NCBI RefSeq assembly: GCF_018687535.1
Contig: NZ_CP061295.1
Location: 1,302,001 to 1,366,000 of the forward strand
DNA from: Polynucleobacter sp. MWH-S4W17
GTDB lineage: Bacteria > Pseudomonadota > Gammaproteobacteria > Burkholderiales > Burkholderiaceae
Direction: 5' to 3'
Length of the DNA stretch: 64,000 nt
The notes under the pieces are model-generated. The model searched no databases, was not told the DNA's origin, and saw only the letters and a program-made list of their open reading frames with translations. How positions within the stretch are numbered: the stretch's first letter is position 1; every line of letters begins with the position of its first letter. The translations under genes were made by a program, and so were the position numbers. Shown one piece after another: positions 17,791-27,284 of the stretch.

Positions 17791-19719
17791 TTAGGACTCT
17801 GAACGACTCAAAAGCTGCTCCCAGCGTTGCAGCTTTTGATCTAAGTCGGCAGTGATTTCACTAAGGCGGGCTTGCATACTAGCCGCCAACTCAGGTTCAT
17901 TTTTATAGAGATCTGGGTTACTCATAGCAATCCCAATATCAGCCTGCTCAGTTTCTAATGTCTCGATTTGCAATGGTAAGGCTTCTAGCTCTTGACGCTC
18001 TTTGCCGTTGAGCTTCTGGACTCCGCTTTTAGCAGCTGGCTTTGCTTCTACTTTAGCCTCGGTCTTCACCTCTGCTTTAGCTTCCAGCTTTTCCACTGAT
18101 TTTGAATTTCCATTGGCAGCGCGAATCTTATCTGAACGCGCTTTCTGAATCTTCCAATCCTCGTAACCACCTTCATACTCTCGCCAAAAACCATCACCCT
18201 CATTCGCAATGATGCTGGTAACAACGTTATCCAAGAAGTAACGATCATGACTTACCAAGAAAACAGTGCCTTTATAGTCTTGCAAGAGTTGCTCTAGCAA
18301 ATCTAAAGTATCAATATCTAAGTCATTGGTTGGCTCATCTAAAACCAATACGTTAGCTGGTCTGGCAAATAAACGCGCTAGTAACAAGCGATTGCGCTCG
18401 CCACCAGATAAGGTGCTCACCGGAGAATTGGTTCTCTCGGGTGCAAATAAGAAATCACTCAGATAACTTTTAACGTGCTTCTTATTGCCATTGATTTCAA
18501 TCCACTCGCTACCAGGGCTAATGTAATCTTCTAGTGAAGCATTGAGATCCAAGCCTTCGCGCATTTGATCGAAATAAGCCACCTCAATGCGTGTTCCCAT
18601 AGTGGCAGTACCCGAGTCGGGTGTAATAGTTCCCAAAATTAATTTGAGCAAAGTTGTTTTACCTGCGCCATTAGGGCCTAGTAATCCCACTTTATCGCCA
18701 CGCAATATCGTTGCCGTGAAGTCTTTCACGATCGGACGATCATAGGTTTTGCTGACATTCTGTAAATCAGCCACAATCTTACCGCTACGATCACCAGCAG
18801 AAACCGCCAACTTCACCTGCCCCATGGCATCCCTGCGTTCGGCACGACTGCTACGTAACTTTTCTAAGCGTGCAATTCGGGCAACGCTTCGAGTACGGCG
18901 AGCCTCAACCCCTTTACGAATCCAGACCTCTTCTTGCGCCAATAATTTATCGGCACGAGCATTAGCTAAGGATTCAGAGTTGAGCTCTTGCTCTTTTAAT
19001 ACTTCATATTGAGTAAAGTTACCTGGGTAACTACGCAGAATGCCGCGATCGAGCTCAACAATCTGGGTGCAGACGTTATCCAAGAAGGCGCGATCATGGG
19101 TAATCAAAATTACTGAACCCTGATACTCCTTAAGAAGTTCTTCCAACCACGCAATCGAATCCAAATCCAAATGGTTGGTTGGCTCATCAAGTAGTAGCAC
19201 GTCAGGCATCTCAACTAAAGCACGCGCTAAGGCAACCCGTTTCTTAGTACCGCCAGAAAGTGTATTGATTTTGAGATCAGACTCCAAGTGCAAACGATCT
19301 AATGTTTCATAAACACGTTGCTCCCAATTCCAGCCGCTCAAGGCCTCTAATTGCGATTGCACTTCGTCAAGGCGATCATGGGAGGCATCATCCCACTCGC
19401 CAACGCTGAGGGCCTCGTATTCCTCGCGCAAGGCTTTTGCTTGAGCAACACCTTTGGAAACTGCCTCGAAGATAGTCTCTTCCGCCTCAAATATAGGCTC
19501 TTGGGGAACATATGCGATTCTGAGGCCTTGCTGATACTGCAAGAGACCATCGTCCAGCTTTTCTATACCAGCCAATATCTTCAACAAGGAAGATTTACCA
19601 GTGCCATTGCGGCCAATTAAGCCAACACGTTCACCGGATTCCAGTGAAAAAGCAGTGTTTGCGAGGAGGTCAACGTGGCCAAAAGCCAGTTTTGCATCAG
19701 TGAGTACGATTAAAGCCAT
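17791..19719 (-). CDS. uup: ABC-F family ATPase Uup
   Basis: A 642-aa soluble protein with two ABC domains. Walker A GRNGTGKSS and signature LSGGTKKRVALARAL are in the first; GPNGAGKTT and LSGGERNRLLLARLF are in the second. Walker B ends in LLLDEPTNHLDL and LVLDEPTNDLDI. A Lys/Ala/Glu-rich linker and a C-terminal coiled coil (about 570-640) mark Uup rather than EttA. Uup acts on ribosomes and on branched DNA, and affects precise excision of transposons. No membrane domain is present. Confidence 0.9.
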   Translation of the reverse strand: MALIVLTDAKLAFGHVDLLANTAFSLESGERVGLIGRNGTGKSSLLKILAGIEKLDDGLLQYQQGLRIAYVPQEPIFEAEETIFEAVSKGVAQAKALREEYEALSVGEWDDASHDRLDEVQSQLEALSGWNWEQRVYETLDRLHLESDLKINTLSGGTKKRVALARALVEMPDVLLLDEPTNHLDLDSIAWLEELLKEYQGSVILITHDRAFLDNVCTQIVELDRGILRSYPGNFTQYEVLKEQELNSESLANARADKLLAQEEVWIRKGVEARRTRSVARIARLEKLRSSRAERRDAMGQVKLAVSAGDRSGKIVADLQNVSKTYDRPIVKDFTATILRGDKVGLLGPNGAGKTTLLKLILGTITPDSGTATMGTRIEVAYFDQMREGLDLNASLEDYISPGSEWIEINGNKKHVKSYLSDFLFAPERTNSPVSTLSGGERNRLLLARLFARPANVLVLDEPTNDLDIDTLDLLEQLLQDYKGTVFLVSHDRYFLDNVVTSIIANEGDGFWREYEGGYEDWKIQKARSDKIRAANGNSKSVEKLEAKAEVKTEAKVEAKPAAKSGVQKLNGKERQELEALPLQIETLETEQADIGIAMSNPDLYKNEPELAASMQARLSEITADLDQKLQRWEQLLSRSES

Positions 19720-19786
19720 GGCGACATTATCGTCACTTCCCCAAAAGAGGAGATATTTCCACTTATTTCTGCGAGACTAGCTACTT

Positions 19787-20383
19787 ATGGTCTGTAAATT
19801 AACTCCTTATGCGCCCCGCCTGATCCTCTTTGCGGGACATGCCGGCACTGGAAAGTCGACTTTAGCCAAAAAGGCTCTGCCTCTGATTATTGAGAAAACT
19901 GGAGAAGATTTTTTCTTTTTAGATAAAGACACCGTGTATGGCGACTTCAGCGCCCATGTCATGGGCCTCACTACTCAGAACCCAAATGACCGTGACAGCC
20001 CCTTCTACCTTGAGAATCTGCGCGATTGGGAGTACCAAGGTCTCATTAATATCGCCAGGGAGAATTTGCTTTTAGGGGTAAATGTCATTCTGATCGGCCC
20101 ATTCTCGAAGGAGATTCAGAGTGGCAAGATGTTTGATGCGCAGAAATTGGGGGTGCCCCCACAGACCTCTATTCAGATTGCTTGGATTGACCTAGAGGAG
20201 TCTGAAGCCAAAAAGCGGATGGAGAAACGAGCTGACCCAAGAGACGAATGGAAGCTTGCTCACTGGGATCAATATGCTAAGCGGAGAATAGAGCCGCCAG
20301 ACCACGCTAAATTGCATCGGTTTAATAATTTCACCTTTAATGAAGGGGTGTTTGAAAAACTCGTCGATGACTTATCCCGGTAA
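19787..20383 (+). CDS. P-loop kinase-like ATP-binding protein
   Basis: A 198-aa protein with a Walker A motif (GHAGTGKST, about 18-26), a DKDTVYGDF segment that resembles the substrate-binding part of small-molecule kinases or zeta-toxin-like folds, and a lid-like region rich in Arg (KKRMEKRADPRDEWK). It may phosphorylate a metabolite or nucleotide; the substrate is unknown. It diverges from uup and has no antitoxin-like partner. Confidence 0.7.
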   Translation: MVCKLTPYAPRLILFAGHAGTGKSTLAKKALPLIIEKTGEDFFFLDKDTVYGDFSAHVMGLTTQNPNDRDSPFYLENLRDWEYQGLINIARENLLLGVNVILIGPFSKEIQSGKMFDAQKLGVPPQTSIQIAWIDLEESEAKKRMEKRADPRDEWKLAHWDQYAKRRIEPPDHAKLHRFNNFTFNEGVFEKLVDDLSR

Positions 20384-20438
20384 TTTTGAGACAAAAAAAT
20401 AGAGCCCCTAAGGAGCCCTATCTCAATACCCAAGAACT
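20384..20438. terminator. Imperfect bidirectional terminator
   Basis: Between two convergent genes, ATAGAGCCCC and GGAGCCCTAT form a stem with two mismatches around TAA. It is flanked by an A-run on the left and extended by GAGA and TCTC. The T-run on the minus strand supports termination of ompW. The mismatches keep the confidence low. Confidence 0.45.
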
Positions 20439-20444
20439 GAATTC

Positions 20445-21080
20445 TTAGAACTTGTAAGTTACGCCAACTGCTGGCATCCACGGGTTCAATGTCAACTTGC
20501 CAGATGCACCGGCAAGCGCTCCGCTACCAGTTACATTGGTACTCATAGTTGCATATTTCACATCAACGTTTAAACCCCAATTTCTATCCAACATGTAATC
20601 CATGCCAACTTGACCAACAAAACCAACGCTTGACTGATCAACTTGTACCTGATTTCCGAGCGCAGGGAAATTTTGACGATTTCCAAAGATGGTGTAATTG
20701 ATGCCAGCGCCAACATAAGGTTTAAAAGCACCTAAGTCAGTAAAGTGGTACTGGGCTAAAAGTGATGGCGGTAAAGCTGTAATCTTACCGGCGTTGGCAT
20801 TACCTGGGCCATAAGTAATATTCACCTGTTGCGGCCATGTCAACACCAATTCAGCTGCAATATTTTTTGTGAAAAAGTAAGAAACATCAAACTCAGGAAT
20901 AACTTGATTTTTAGCTTTTACGTTTGCGGCTTGAACCAGGCCAGACTGTCCATTTTGCCAAAGCAGATCCACCGCGCGTACACGCACCATCCAAGGATTT
21001 TCTTGTGCCTGGGCTTGAGCCGCGATTGGGGCTAAAGATACAACTACAGCCATTGCCCCTACGAGTGATTTAATACGCAT
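20445..21080 (-). CDS. ompW: OmpW family outer membrane protein
   Basis: A 211-aa, eight-stranded barrel of the OmpW family. The signal peptide ends near AQAQAQ. Typical parts are NPWMVRVRAVDL, PEFDVSYFFTKNIAAELVLTWPQ, LPPSLLAQYHF, KPYVGAGINYT and the final aromatic VTYKF. I start at 21080 (MRIKSL), with GGGAAA upstream, rather than at 21119. OmpW forms a narrow hydrophobic channel and in enterobacteria responds to the oxygen shift through FNR. Two perfect FNR boxes lie upstream here. Confidence 0.92.
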   Translation of the reverse strand: MRIKSLVGAMAVVVSLAPIAAQAQAQENPWMVRVRAVDLLWQNGQSGLVQAANVKAKNQVIPEFDVSYFFTKNIAAELVLTWPQQVNITYGPGNANAGKITALPPSLLAQYHFTDLGAFKPYVGAGINYTIFGNRQNFPALGNQVQVDQSSVGFVGQVGMDYMLDRNWGLNVDVKYATMSTNVTGSGALAGASGKLTLNPWMPAVGVTYKF

Positions 21081-21145
21081 GATGGTTTCCCTTTTTGTTA
21101 TCAATTTCGATGAAATCATTTTCGAATTGATACAGAGTGGGCGAT

Positions 21146-21159
21146 TTGATACAAATCAA
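21146..21159. promoter_or_regulatory. FNR/ANR box, proximal to ompW
   Basis: TTGAT-ACAA-ATCAA is an exact match to the FNR/ANR consensus TTGATN4ATCAA. It is 65 bp upstream of the ompW ATG on the transcribed side, a distance compatible with activation. A second exact copy lies 72 bp further upstream. Confidence 0.8.
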
Positions 21160-21217
21160 ATCAACAGCCCCTGGGATTTTTTTCTTTGCTAAAAAGCAAC
21201 AGTATTTTTGAGTGCAT

Positions 21218-21231
21218 TTGATCTAAATCAA
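21218..21231. promoter_or_regulatory. FNR/ANR box, distal to ompW
   Basis: TTGAT-CTAA-ATCAA is again an exact consensus match, centred 72 bp (about seven helical turns) from the proximal box and between the hemN stop and ompW. Confidence 0.75.
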
Positions 21232-21249
21232 ATTGCTTAAGGTTTGACA

Positions 21250-22665
21250 CTACAAAACCTTGGAATAAGTCCCTTTAGCCTGGGATTCCCGGAGGTGCCG
21301 ATCAAAAGTCATGGCCACTCGTCTAGCCAGGAGGCGACCCTTCGTGGGAACCAGAATACTTTCACCCTCCCAGCTGAGGAGACCGGCCTCCTCTAGACTC
21401 TTGAGTTCTTCCATTTCCGTCTTAAAGTAATTTGAGAATTCAATTTGATGCGATATTGAAAACGCTTTGGTGTCTAAGGCGAATTGGCACATCAACTCAC
21501 CAATTAACTCACGGCGCAGAAGATCATCTTTATCAAGACGCAAACCTCGGAGTACCGGTAAGCGACCCGCATCTAATGCTTCGTAATATTCATCCAAAGT
21601 ACGGACATTCTGAGAGTAGCAATCATCCACTTTACCAATAGAAGAGATTCCAAATGCCAGAAGATCGCACTCCGCCTGGGTGGAGTAACCCTGGAAGTTG
21701 CGATGCAACCTTCCTTCTTTTTGGGCTATAGCCAATTCATCATCAGGCTTAGCAAAATGATCCATGCCAATAAAGACGTAGCCAGCCTCGCCTAACCGTG
21801 CGATGGTATTAGACAAAATATCCAACTTATCAGCAGCAGCAGGCAAATCAGATTCAGCAATGCGGCGTTGCGGCTTAAAGATATGCGGCAAATGCGCATA
21901 GTTGTAAACAGACAAGCGATCTGGATTCATAGCCAGCACTGCATCTACCGTTTCTTTAAACGTTTCTGGTGTTTGCTTTGGTAGACCGTAGATTAAATCG
22001 ACGCTGCGTGATTTAAATCCATACTTTCGGGACCAATCCATCACCGCTTGAGTTTCTTCAATCGTTTGCACGCGATGAACAGCCTCTTGAACTGCCAAGT
22101 TGAAATCCTGAACACCCAAGCTAATGCGGTTAAAGCCCAGATCAGCCAAGAGTGCAATATCTTGCTCAGTAACACGGCGTGGATCAATCTCAATTGAATA
22201 CTCACCGTCAGGCAGCAGTTCAAAATGCTCGCGAGTGTGCTGCATCAACTCGGTCATCTCTTCATGAGATAAAAAAGTAGGCGTGCCTCCACCCCAATGC
22301 AATTGCGTAACGGGAATCTTTTTCTGAGCATCCATGGCTTTAGTAACCATGGCCATTTCTTTGGCAAGATACTTGATATATTTAGCGCTACGCCCATGAT
22401 CCTTGGTGATGATCTTGTTGCAACCACAGTAATAGCAAATATTGGGGCAAAACGGCAAATGAAAATATAAAGACAGCGACTCATTCGCTTTAGCCACCCG
22501 CTCTAATGCCCCTAGATAATCAGCCTCAGAAAAATCCCCATGAAATCGATCTGCACTTGGATAAGAGGTATAGCGCGGTCCATTAATATCAAACCTCTTC
22601 AATAACTCCGGATGAAAAAGAACTTCTTTTTCTTCGGTCGATGAATGAGTTACTGCAGAATTCAT
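21250..22665 (-). CDS. hemN: Oxygen-independent coproporphyrinogen III oxidase
   Basis: A 471-aa radical SAM enzyme. The cluster motif is CPNICYYCGC (about 62-71). It is preceded by YTSYPSADRF and followed by HWGGGTPTFLS, SIEIDPRRVT and RISLGVQDFN, and the C-terminal HemN domain follows. It converts coproporphyrinogen III to protoporphyrinogen IX when oxygen is low. The FNR-boxed ompW lies directly downstream, which suits low-oxygen adaptation, but the boxes are behind hemN and not in its promoter. Confidence 0.95.
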   Translation of the reverse strand: MNSAVTHSSTEEKEVLFHPELLKRFDINGPRYTSYPSADRFHGDFSEADYLGALERVAKANESLSLYFHLPFCPNICYYCGCNKIITKDHGRSAKYIKYLAKEMAMVTKAMDAQKKIPVTQLHWGGGTPTFLSHEEMTELMQHTREHFELLPDGEYSIEIDPRRVTEQDIALLADLGFNRISLGVQDFNLAVQEAVHRVQTIEETQAVMDWSRKYGFKSRSVDLIYGLPKQTPETFKETVDAVLAMNPDRLSVYNYAHLPHIFKPQRRIAESDLPAAADKLDILSNTIARLGEAGYVFIGMDHFAKPDDELAIAQKEGRLHRNFQGYSTQAECDLLAFGISSIGKVDDCYSQNVRTLDEYYEALDAGRLPVLRGLRLDKDDLLRRELIGELMCQFALDTKAFSISHQIEFSNYFKTEMEELKSLEEAGLLSWEGESILVPTKGRLLARRVAMTFDRHLRESQAKGTYSKVL

Positions 22666-22683
22666 GGGGTTCTTATGTGATAT

Positions 22684-24297
22684 TTACTTTGACAGATAGT
22701 CTAGCGCGACTGCTTCTGCTACTTTAATCCCATCAACACCTGCCGACAAGATTCCACCGGCATAGCCAGCACCCTCTCCCGCTGGATAAAGGCCTTTGAT
22801 ATTCAGACTCTGATAGTTGGCGCCTCGAGTAATTCGCAAAGGGGAAGAAGTGCGTGTCTCCACACCAGTTAAAACAGCATCTTTCATAGAGAAGCCTTTG
22901 ATTTGCTTTTCAAAAGCGGGAATCGCCTCACGAATGGCCTCAATGGCATAAGCGGGCAAGCTATCTGCCAGATCCGTTAAATGAACGCCGGGCTTATATG
23001 ACGGCATGACGCTACCGAACTGAGTTGAAGGCTTGCCTTCTAAAAAGTCGCCAATCAGTTGACCCGGCGCTTCATAAGTTCTACCACCTAATTCAAAAGC
23101 CTTTGATTCAATAGCACGCTGAAACTCAATTCCCGCCAATGGGCCACCCGGGTAATCTTCTGGAGTAATGCCAACAACGATTCCCGCATTGGCATTTCGT
23201 TCGTTACGAGAATATTGGCTCATGCCATTGGTTACAACTCGATTCGGCTCGGAGGTGGCAGCGACCACTGTCCCACCAGGGCACATGCAAAAACTATAGA
23301 CGGAACGACCATTTTTGGCGTGATGAACCAATTTGTAATCTGCCGCGCCAATTAACTCATTGCCAGCATGAGGACCCAGGCGTGCTTTATCGATCAGTGA
23401 TTGGGGATGCTCAATCCGAAAGCCAACAGAAAAGGACTTAGATTCCATGAAGACACCGGCATGATGCAAGGCTTCAAAGGTATCCCGTGCACTGTGCCCC
23501 AGAGCCAAGATGACATGGTTGGCAGGTAGATCTTCTTGCCCTTCAATCTTGACCCCTGTAATTTGCTCATTCTCAATATCAAAGCCAATCACCTTTTGCG
23601 AGAACCGAATCTCACCACCTAAGTCAATAATTTCCTGACGCATTTTCTCGACTACGCCAACTAGGCGGAAGGTGCCGATATGCGGCTTAGCTACATAGGT
23701 AATTTCTGCGGGAGCGCCAGCTTTCACAAACTCATGAATGACCTTGCGCCCATAAAACTTAGGATCTTTAATCTGACTGTACAACTTACCATCTGAAAAC
23801 GTACCAGCACCGCCCTCTCCAAATTGCACATTGGATTCTGGATTTAAAACATTCTTACGCCATAAGCCCCAGGTATCTTGCGTGCGTTCGCGAACTTTCT
23901 TGCCGCGCTCAAGAACGATAGGCTTAAAACCCATTTGCGCCAATACTAGAGCGGCAAAAATACCGCATGGGCCAAATCCAACGACTACTGGGCGCAGTGC
24001 TTTTCCAGAATCTATAGCTTCAGGGGCTTTTGCTACAAAGTGATAGTTCGTATCCGGGGATGGTCTTACATGAAGATCTCCAGAAAATTGGTTCAGAAGA
24101 ACATCTTCATGCTTTGCAGATAAGTCTACTGTATAGATAAAAGAGAGAGCGACGTTCTTTCGCGCATCGTAACTACGCTTAAAGACCTCAAATCGTATTA
24201 AGTCTTTAGCGTCTAAATTGAGGCGCTTCAATATCGCCTTCTCCAGAGCTTCTGGAGCATGGTCAATTGGCAGACGTAATTCAGTAATACGGATCAT
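22684..24297 (-). CDS. FAD-dependent oxidoreductase, HI0933/YtfP-like uncharacterised family
   Basis: A 537-aa flavoprotein. An N-terminal domain of about 90 residues precedes the dinucleotide-binding motif VVGFGPCGIFAAL (about 105-117). Then come ERGKKVRERTQD, FGEGGAGTFSDGKLYSQIKDP and, at the C-terminus, LYPAGEGAGYAGGILSAGVDGIKVAEA. It belongs to the widespread uncharacterised group of NAD(P)/FAD-dependent dehydrogenases that carry a separate N-terminal domain. It lies 18 bp upstream of hemN on the same strand, so they may be co-transcribed. No substrate is known. Confidence 0.8.
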   Translation of the reverse strand: MIRITELRLPIDHAPEALEKAILKRLNLDAKDLIRFEVFKRSYDARKNVALSFIYTVDLSAKHEDVLLNQFSGDLHVRPSPDTNYHFVAKAPEAIDSGKALRPVVVGFGPCGIFAALVLAQMGFKPIVLERGKKVRERTQDTWGLWRKNVLNPESNVQFGEGGAGTFSDGKLYSQIKDPKFYGRKVIHEFVKAGAPAEITYVAKPHIGTFRLVGVVEKMRQEIIDLGGEIRFSQKVIGFDIENEQITGVKIEGQEDLPANHVILALGHSARDTFEALHHAGVFMESKSFSVGFRIEHPQSLIDKARLGPHAGNELIGAADYKLVHHAKNGRSVYSFCMCPGGTVVAATSEPNRVVTNGMSQYSRNERNANAGIVVGITPEDYPGGPLAGIEFQRAIESKAFELGGRTYEAPGQLIGDFLEGKPSTQFGSVMPSYKPGVHLTDLADSLPAYAIEAIREAIPAFEKQIKGFSMKDAVLTGVETRTSSPLRITRGANYQSLNIKGLYPAGEGAGYAGGILSAGVDGIKVAEAVALDYLSK

Positions 24298-24418
24298 GGG
24301 TTTTTACGGTACACAGTACTTTGAGGTATTTCCAGGCTCATCAGGAGCCACAAGCCAAATAATACTGGTTATAGGTTAGCTCAGGCTAGGAGTTGGTTCA
24401 TAAAGGCGATAATACGTC

Positions 24419-24964
24419 ATGGCTCTACGCGCAACTATCCACAAAGTCGACCTTCATGTCGCAGATTCTGACCGCCACTACTATGGCAGCCATTCATTAA
24501 CTATTGCTAAGCACCCTTCTGAGACTGAGCAGCGGATGATGATCCGCATCATCGCCTTTGCATTGCAGGCAAATGAGGATCTAGCGTTTACAAAGGGTTT
24601 GAGTGATACCGACGAACCCGATCTGTGGATTAAAGATCTTACCGATGCAATCAAGTTGTGGATTGAAATCGGTCAACCAGACGAGCGTCGTATTCTGAAA
24701 GCCTGTGGTCGTTCTGATCAAGTGATTGTCTATTGCTACGGCGGACATACCAGCAAAATCTGGTGGGATGGCATTGCCAACAAACTAACTCGTGCTCGCA
24801 ATTTACAAATAATCTCTATACCAGCAGAACAAGCGGAAGAGCTGAACAAGTTGGTTGAGCGCAGCATGGTGATTCATGTCAATGTTCAAGATGGTGAGGC
24901 TTACGTCTCCTCTGATAAAGGGCAGGTCACTATTACCCCAGAGATTTGGCGCAACAATCAATAG
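24419..24964 (+). CDS. yaeQ: YaeQ family protein
   Basis: A 181-aa member of the YaeQ family, with MALRATIHKVDLHVADSDRHYY at the start, HPSETEQRMMIRIIAFAL, DTDEPDLWIKDL and GQPDERRILKACGRSD. The fold resembles PD-(D/E)XK nucleases and keeps the Glu, Asp and Gln-type residues. The function is unknown; an old link to RfaH suppression was not general. The PIN-domain gene follows after 9 bp. Confidence 0.9.
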   Translation: MALRATIHKVDLHVADSDRHYYGSHSLTIAKHPSETEQRMMIRIIAFALQANEDLAFTKGLSDTDEPDLWIKDLTDAIKLWIEIGQPDERRILKACGRSDQVIVYCYGGHTSKIWWDGIANKLTRARNLQIISIPAEQAEELNKLVERSMVIHVNVQDGEAYVSSDKGQVTITPEIWRNNQ

Positions 24965-24973
24965 GCGTTAGAA

Positions 24974-25390
24974 ATGAAGGCAGTAGTTTTCGATACCAAT
25001 GTCCTGCTAGATCTTTTTGTCTTTAATGACTTTAGAGCGCTTCATTTAAAGCAAGCGCTGATCGAAGGCAAAATAAATGCGCTCGCAACTCCAAACACTT
25101 TAGAAGAATTTGCTGATGTGATTGCTCGCCCCCTGTTTTCGCTCGATGAAGTACAACAAGAGCAAATTCGCCAGAAATGGCATGGTTTAGCAGGCATGAT
25201 GGATGATAAAAACTTAGCCAAAGCACCCTGGCTATGCCAAGACCCGGATGACCAAGTCTTTTTAGACCTGGCTTACACCGCAAAGCCCTGCTTCTTAATC
25301 AGCAAAGACAATGCAGTGCTGCGATTTGCGAATCAGGCTGCAAAAGAACAAGTATTCATTACCGCAGATTACAACGTAGCGATCTTATAG
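24974..25390 (+). CDS. PIN-domain protein (COG1569-type)
   Basis: A 138-aa PIN-domain ribonuclease-like protein. The first acidic site is [10 protein letters not shown] (about 6-15). A Glu region ([10 protein letters not shown]) and the C-terminal acids [11 protein letters not shown] with ISKDN complete the usual set. Such proteins are often annotated as toxins of type II systems, but no antitoxin gene is adjacent. The upstream gene is yaeQ. Its 3' end overlaps that of the convergent LLM oxidoreductase by 6 bp. Confidence 0.82.
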   Translation: MKAVVFDTNVLLDLFVFNDFRALHLKQALIEGKINALATPNTLEEFADVIARPLFSLDEVQQEQIRQKWHGLAGMMDDKNLAKAPWLCQDPDDQVFLDLAYTAKPCFLISKDNAVLRFANQAAKEQVFITADYNVAIL

Positions 25391-26383
25391 GCTTTGCGCG
25401 GCCTGTGCGGCGATCTCAAATGATCTGAGACGAGCTTGATGATCGAAAATTTGCCCAGTCATGATGATTTCGTTTGCGCCAGTCAGATCCAACCAACGAC
25501 GCATCCCCCGCTTTACCGTCTCTAGCGAACCAACCACTGAAACCTGCAAGGTATGATCTGCCGCCGCTTGCTCATGAGGCGCACAAAATTCATTCATGTC
25601 AGCAATTGGGGGTGGTAATTGCCCGCGAGTATTGCGCCGCATTCTGACAACATTTTGTTGCAAAGTAGTAAACAGATATTGAGCTTCTTCATCGGTATCT
25701 GCTGCAACTACATTCATCACAAATGCTGAATAGGGTTTATCTTGTTGTGCCGATGGCTTAAAGAGCTCACGATAAATCTTCATTGCCTCTAAAAGTTGCT
25801 CTGGCGCAAAGTGAGAGGCGAAGGCATAAGGTAAGCCAAAGTGAGCGGCTAATTGAGCCCCATACAAACTAGAACCCAAAATCCAGATGGGAACATTGCT
25901 ATCCACTCCCGGTATTGCTTTTACAGATTGTCCTTCTTGTAGCGGGCCAAAATAATGCTGTAACTCACGGACATCCTGTGGAAAACGATCATCACTACCC
26001 AATAAATCCCTACGCAATGCCCTGGCAGTCATTTGGTCGGTGCCGGGTGCACGACCCAAGCCAAGCTCAATTCTTCCCGGGTATAAAGCTTCTAGGGTGC
26101 CAAATTGCTCAGCAATCACTAAGGGAGCATGATTTGGCAACATAACGCCACCTGAGCCCACCCGGATATGGGAGGTGCCAGCAGCGATGTAGCCAATCAA
26201 GACTGCAGTTGCAGAGCTCGCATTGCCCGTCATATTGTGATGTTCTGCCACCCAATAGCGGGTATAGCCCCATTTTTCAGCATGCCTTGCCACATCCAAG
26301 GAGTTGCGCAGTGCATCGGCAGCAGTAAAACCCTGGGGAATCGGAGATATATCTAGAATGGAGTATGGGATGGAATTTGCCAT
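25385..26383 (-). CDS. LLM class flavin-dependent oxidoreductase
   Basis: About 332 aa from the ATG at 26383 ([11 protein letters not shown]). A longer frame reaches 26575 but would overlap the divergent DUF1653 gene. Bacterial-luciferase-like hallmarks are [24 protein letters not shown] (shown in part), [22 protein letters not shown] and [13 protein letters not shown]. It probably uses FMNH2 to oxygenate an unknown small substrate. It is a YhbW-like single-domain member. Confidence 0.88.
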   Translation of the reverse strand: MANSIPYSILDISPIPQGFTAADALRNSLDVARHAEKWGYTRYWVAEHHNMTGNASSATAVLIGYIAAGTSHIRVGSGGVMLPNHAPLVIAEQFGTLEALYPGRIELGLGRAPGTDQMTARALRRDLLGSDDRFPQDVRELQHYFGPLQEGQSVKAIPGVDSNVPIWILGSSLYGAQLAAHFGLPYAFASHFAPEQLLEAMKIYRELFKPSAQQDKPYSAFVMNVVAADTDEEAQYLFTTLQQNVVRMRRNTRGQLPPPIADMNEFCAPHEQAAADHTLQVSVVGSLETVKRGMRRWLDLTGANEIIMTGQIFDHQARLRSFEIAAQAAQSL

Positions 26384-26416
26384 CGCTAGATCATACCGAG
26401 AAAGTGCATTGTTGAC

Positions 26417-26638
26417 ATGAGTAAACCCAAAATGGCCGATCCTGACGATGGCCTCTTTAAGCCAGGCAGTAGATTGCGCCACATTAAGACTGGTGGATTT
26501 TATAAAGTGGTCTTCTTGGCTAACGTAGAGGCAAATCTTGAGCCAGCCTACGTTTATGAATCCATGCAATCTCATGATTTTTGGATTAGGCCAAAAGCAG
26601 AAATGGAAGATGGGCGCTTTGAGCTTATCTCAGAATAG
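26417..26638 (+). CDS. DUF1653 family protein
   Basis: A 73-aa protein with the DUF1653 pattern: [37 protein letters not shown] and GRFELI. DUF1653 is a small SH3-like barrel of unknown function. It opens a short rightward gene pair with slyX, 10 bp apart. Confidence 0.85.
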   Translation: MSKPKMADPDDGLFKPGSRLRHIKTGGFYKVVFLANVEANLEPAYVYESMQSHDFWIRPKAEMEDGRFELISE

Positions 26639-26648
26639 AAAGTAAGTT

Positions 26649-26849
26649 ATGTCTGAAGAACGCATCACTAATCTAGAAATCAAATTAAGCTTCACAGAAG
26701 ACTTAATTGAAAAGCTCAATGAGACCGTCTACAAGCAACAGCAGCAAATCGAATTTCTGTATCGCGAATTAAAGGCAATTAAAGAACAAGCCAGCGGTAG
26801 CGGAGGCGGAGGCGGAGGCCCTCAAGATGAAATCCCCCCGCACTATTAA
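26649..26849 (+). CDS. slyX: SlyX family protein
   Basis: A 66-aa coiled-coil protein typical of SlyX: an N-terminal amphipathic helix (RITNLEIKLSFTEDLIEKLN), then a Gly-rich turn and the conserved end PPHY. The function is unknown; in enterobacteria it lies next to slyD. Here it follows the DUF1653 gene. Confidence 0.9.
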   Translation: MSEERITNLEIKLSFTEDLIEKLNETVYKQQQQIEFLYRELKAIKEQASGSGGGGGGPQDEIPPHY

Positions 26850-26909
26850 TCAACTGCTAATATAGCCATTAGGCATAAAATCCTTACAACACCAGCAAAG
26901 GAATCATCC

Positions 26910-27257
26910 ATGAGCAACTTAACTCTATTTCTAGTCCAGTGGGGCTTAACTTCTTTATCCCTTTGGGTTGCCAGTTATATTTTTAGTGGCTTGCGCTTTG
27001 CAGATGGCGGCTCATTATTAATTGCCGCCCTCCTCTTAGGATTTGCCAATGCGATCGTTAAGCCTTTGCTCATTCTTTTCACGCTACCGTTAACGGTAGT
27101 AACTATGGGCCTCTTCTTGCTCGTGATTAATGCTTTGGTGTTGATGCTGGTTTCTGCAGTAGTAAGTGGTTTTACGATCTCTAGCTTCTGGACCGCTTTT
27201 TTTGCCAGCATCTTTATTTCTTTATTCAGTCTCTTTGTTAGCGGCTTAGTTTTTTAA
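26910..27257 (+). CDS. YvlD/phage-holin-family membrane protein
   Basis: A 115-aa protein with four hydrophobic segments and the family core ANAIVKPLLILFTLPLTVVTMGLFLLVIN (shown over its key part). The family name contains phage holin, but members are normal chromosomal membrane proteins such as B. subtilis YvlD, with unknown function. AAAGGA lies before the ATG. It converges on the AsmA gene. Confidence 0.85.
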   Translation: MSNLTLFLVQWGLTSLSLWVASYIFSGLRFADGGSLLIAALLLGFANAIVKPLLILFTLPLTVVTMGLFLLVINALVLMLVSAVVSGFTISSFWTAFFASIFISLFSLFVSGLVF

Positions 27258-27284
27258 AAGGCTGGTTTACGAGCTTAGCTAGTC

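Noticed and set aside
25385..26575. Longer start for the LLM oxidoreductase
   Set aside because: The N-terminal 64 codons have no family similarity and overlap the divergent DUF1653 gene; the ATG at 26383 begins the conserved domain.
26910..27257. Prophage holin
   Set aside because: The family name includes phage holin, but no phage gene is near and YvlD-like members are ordinary chromosomal membrane proteins.
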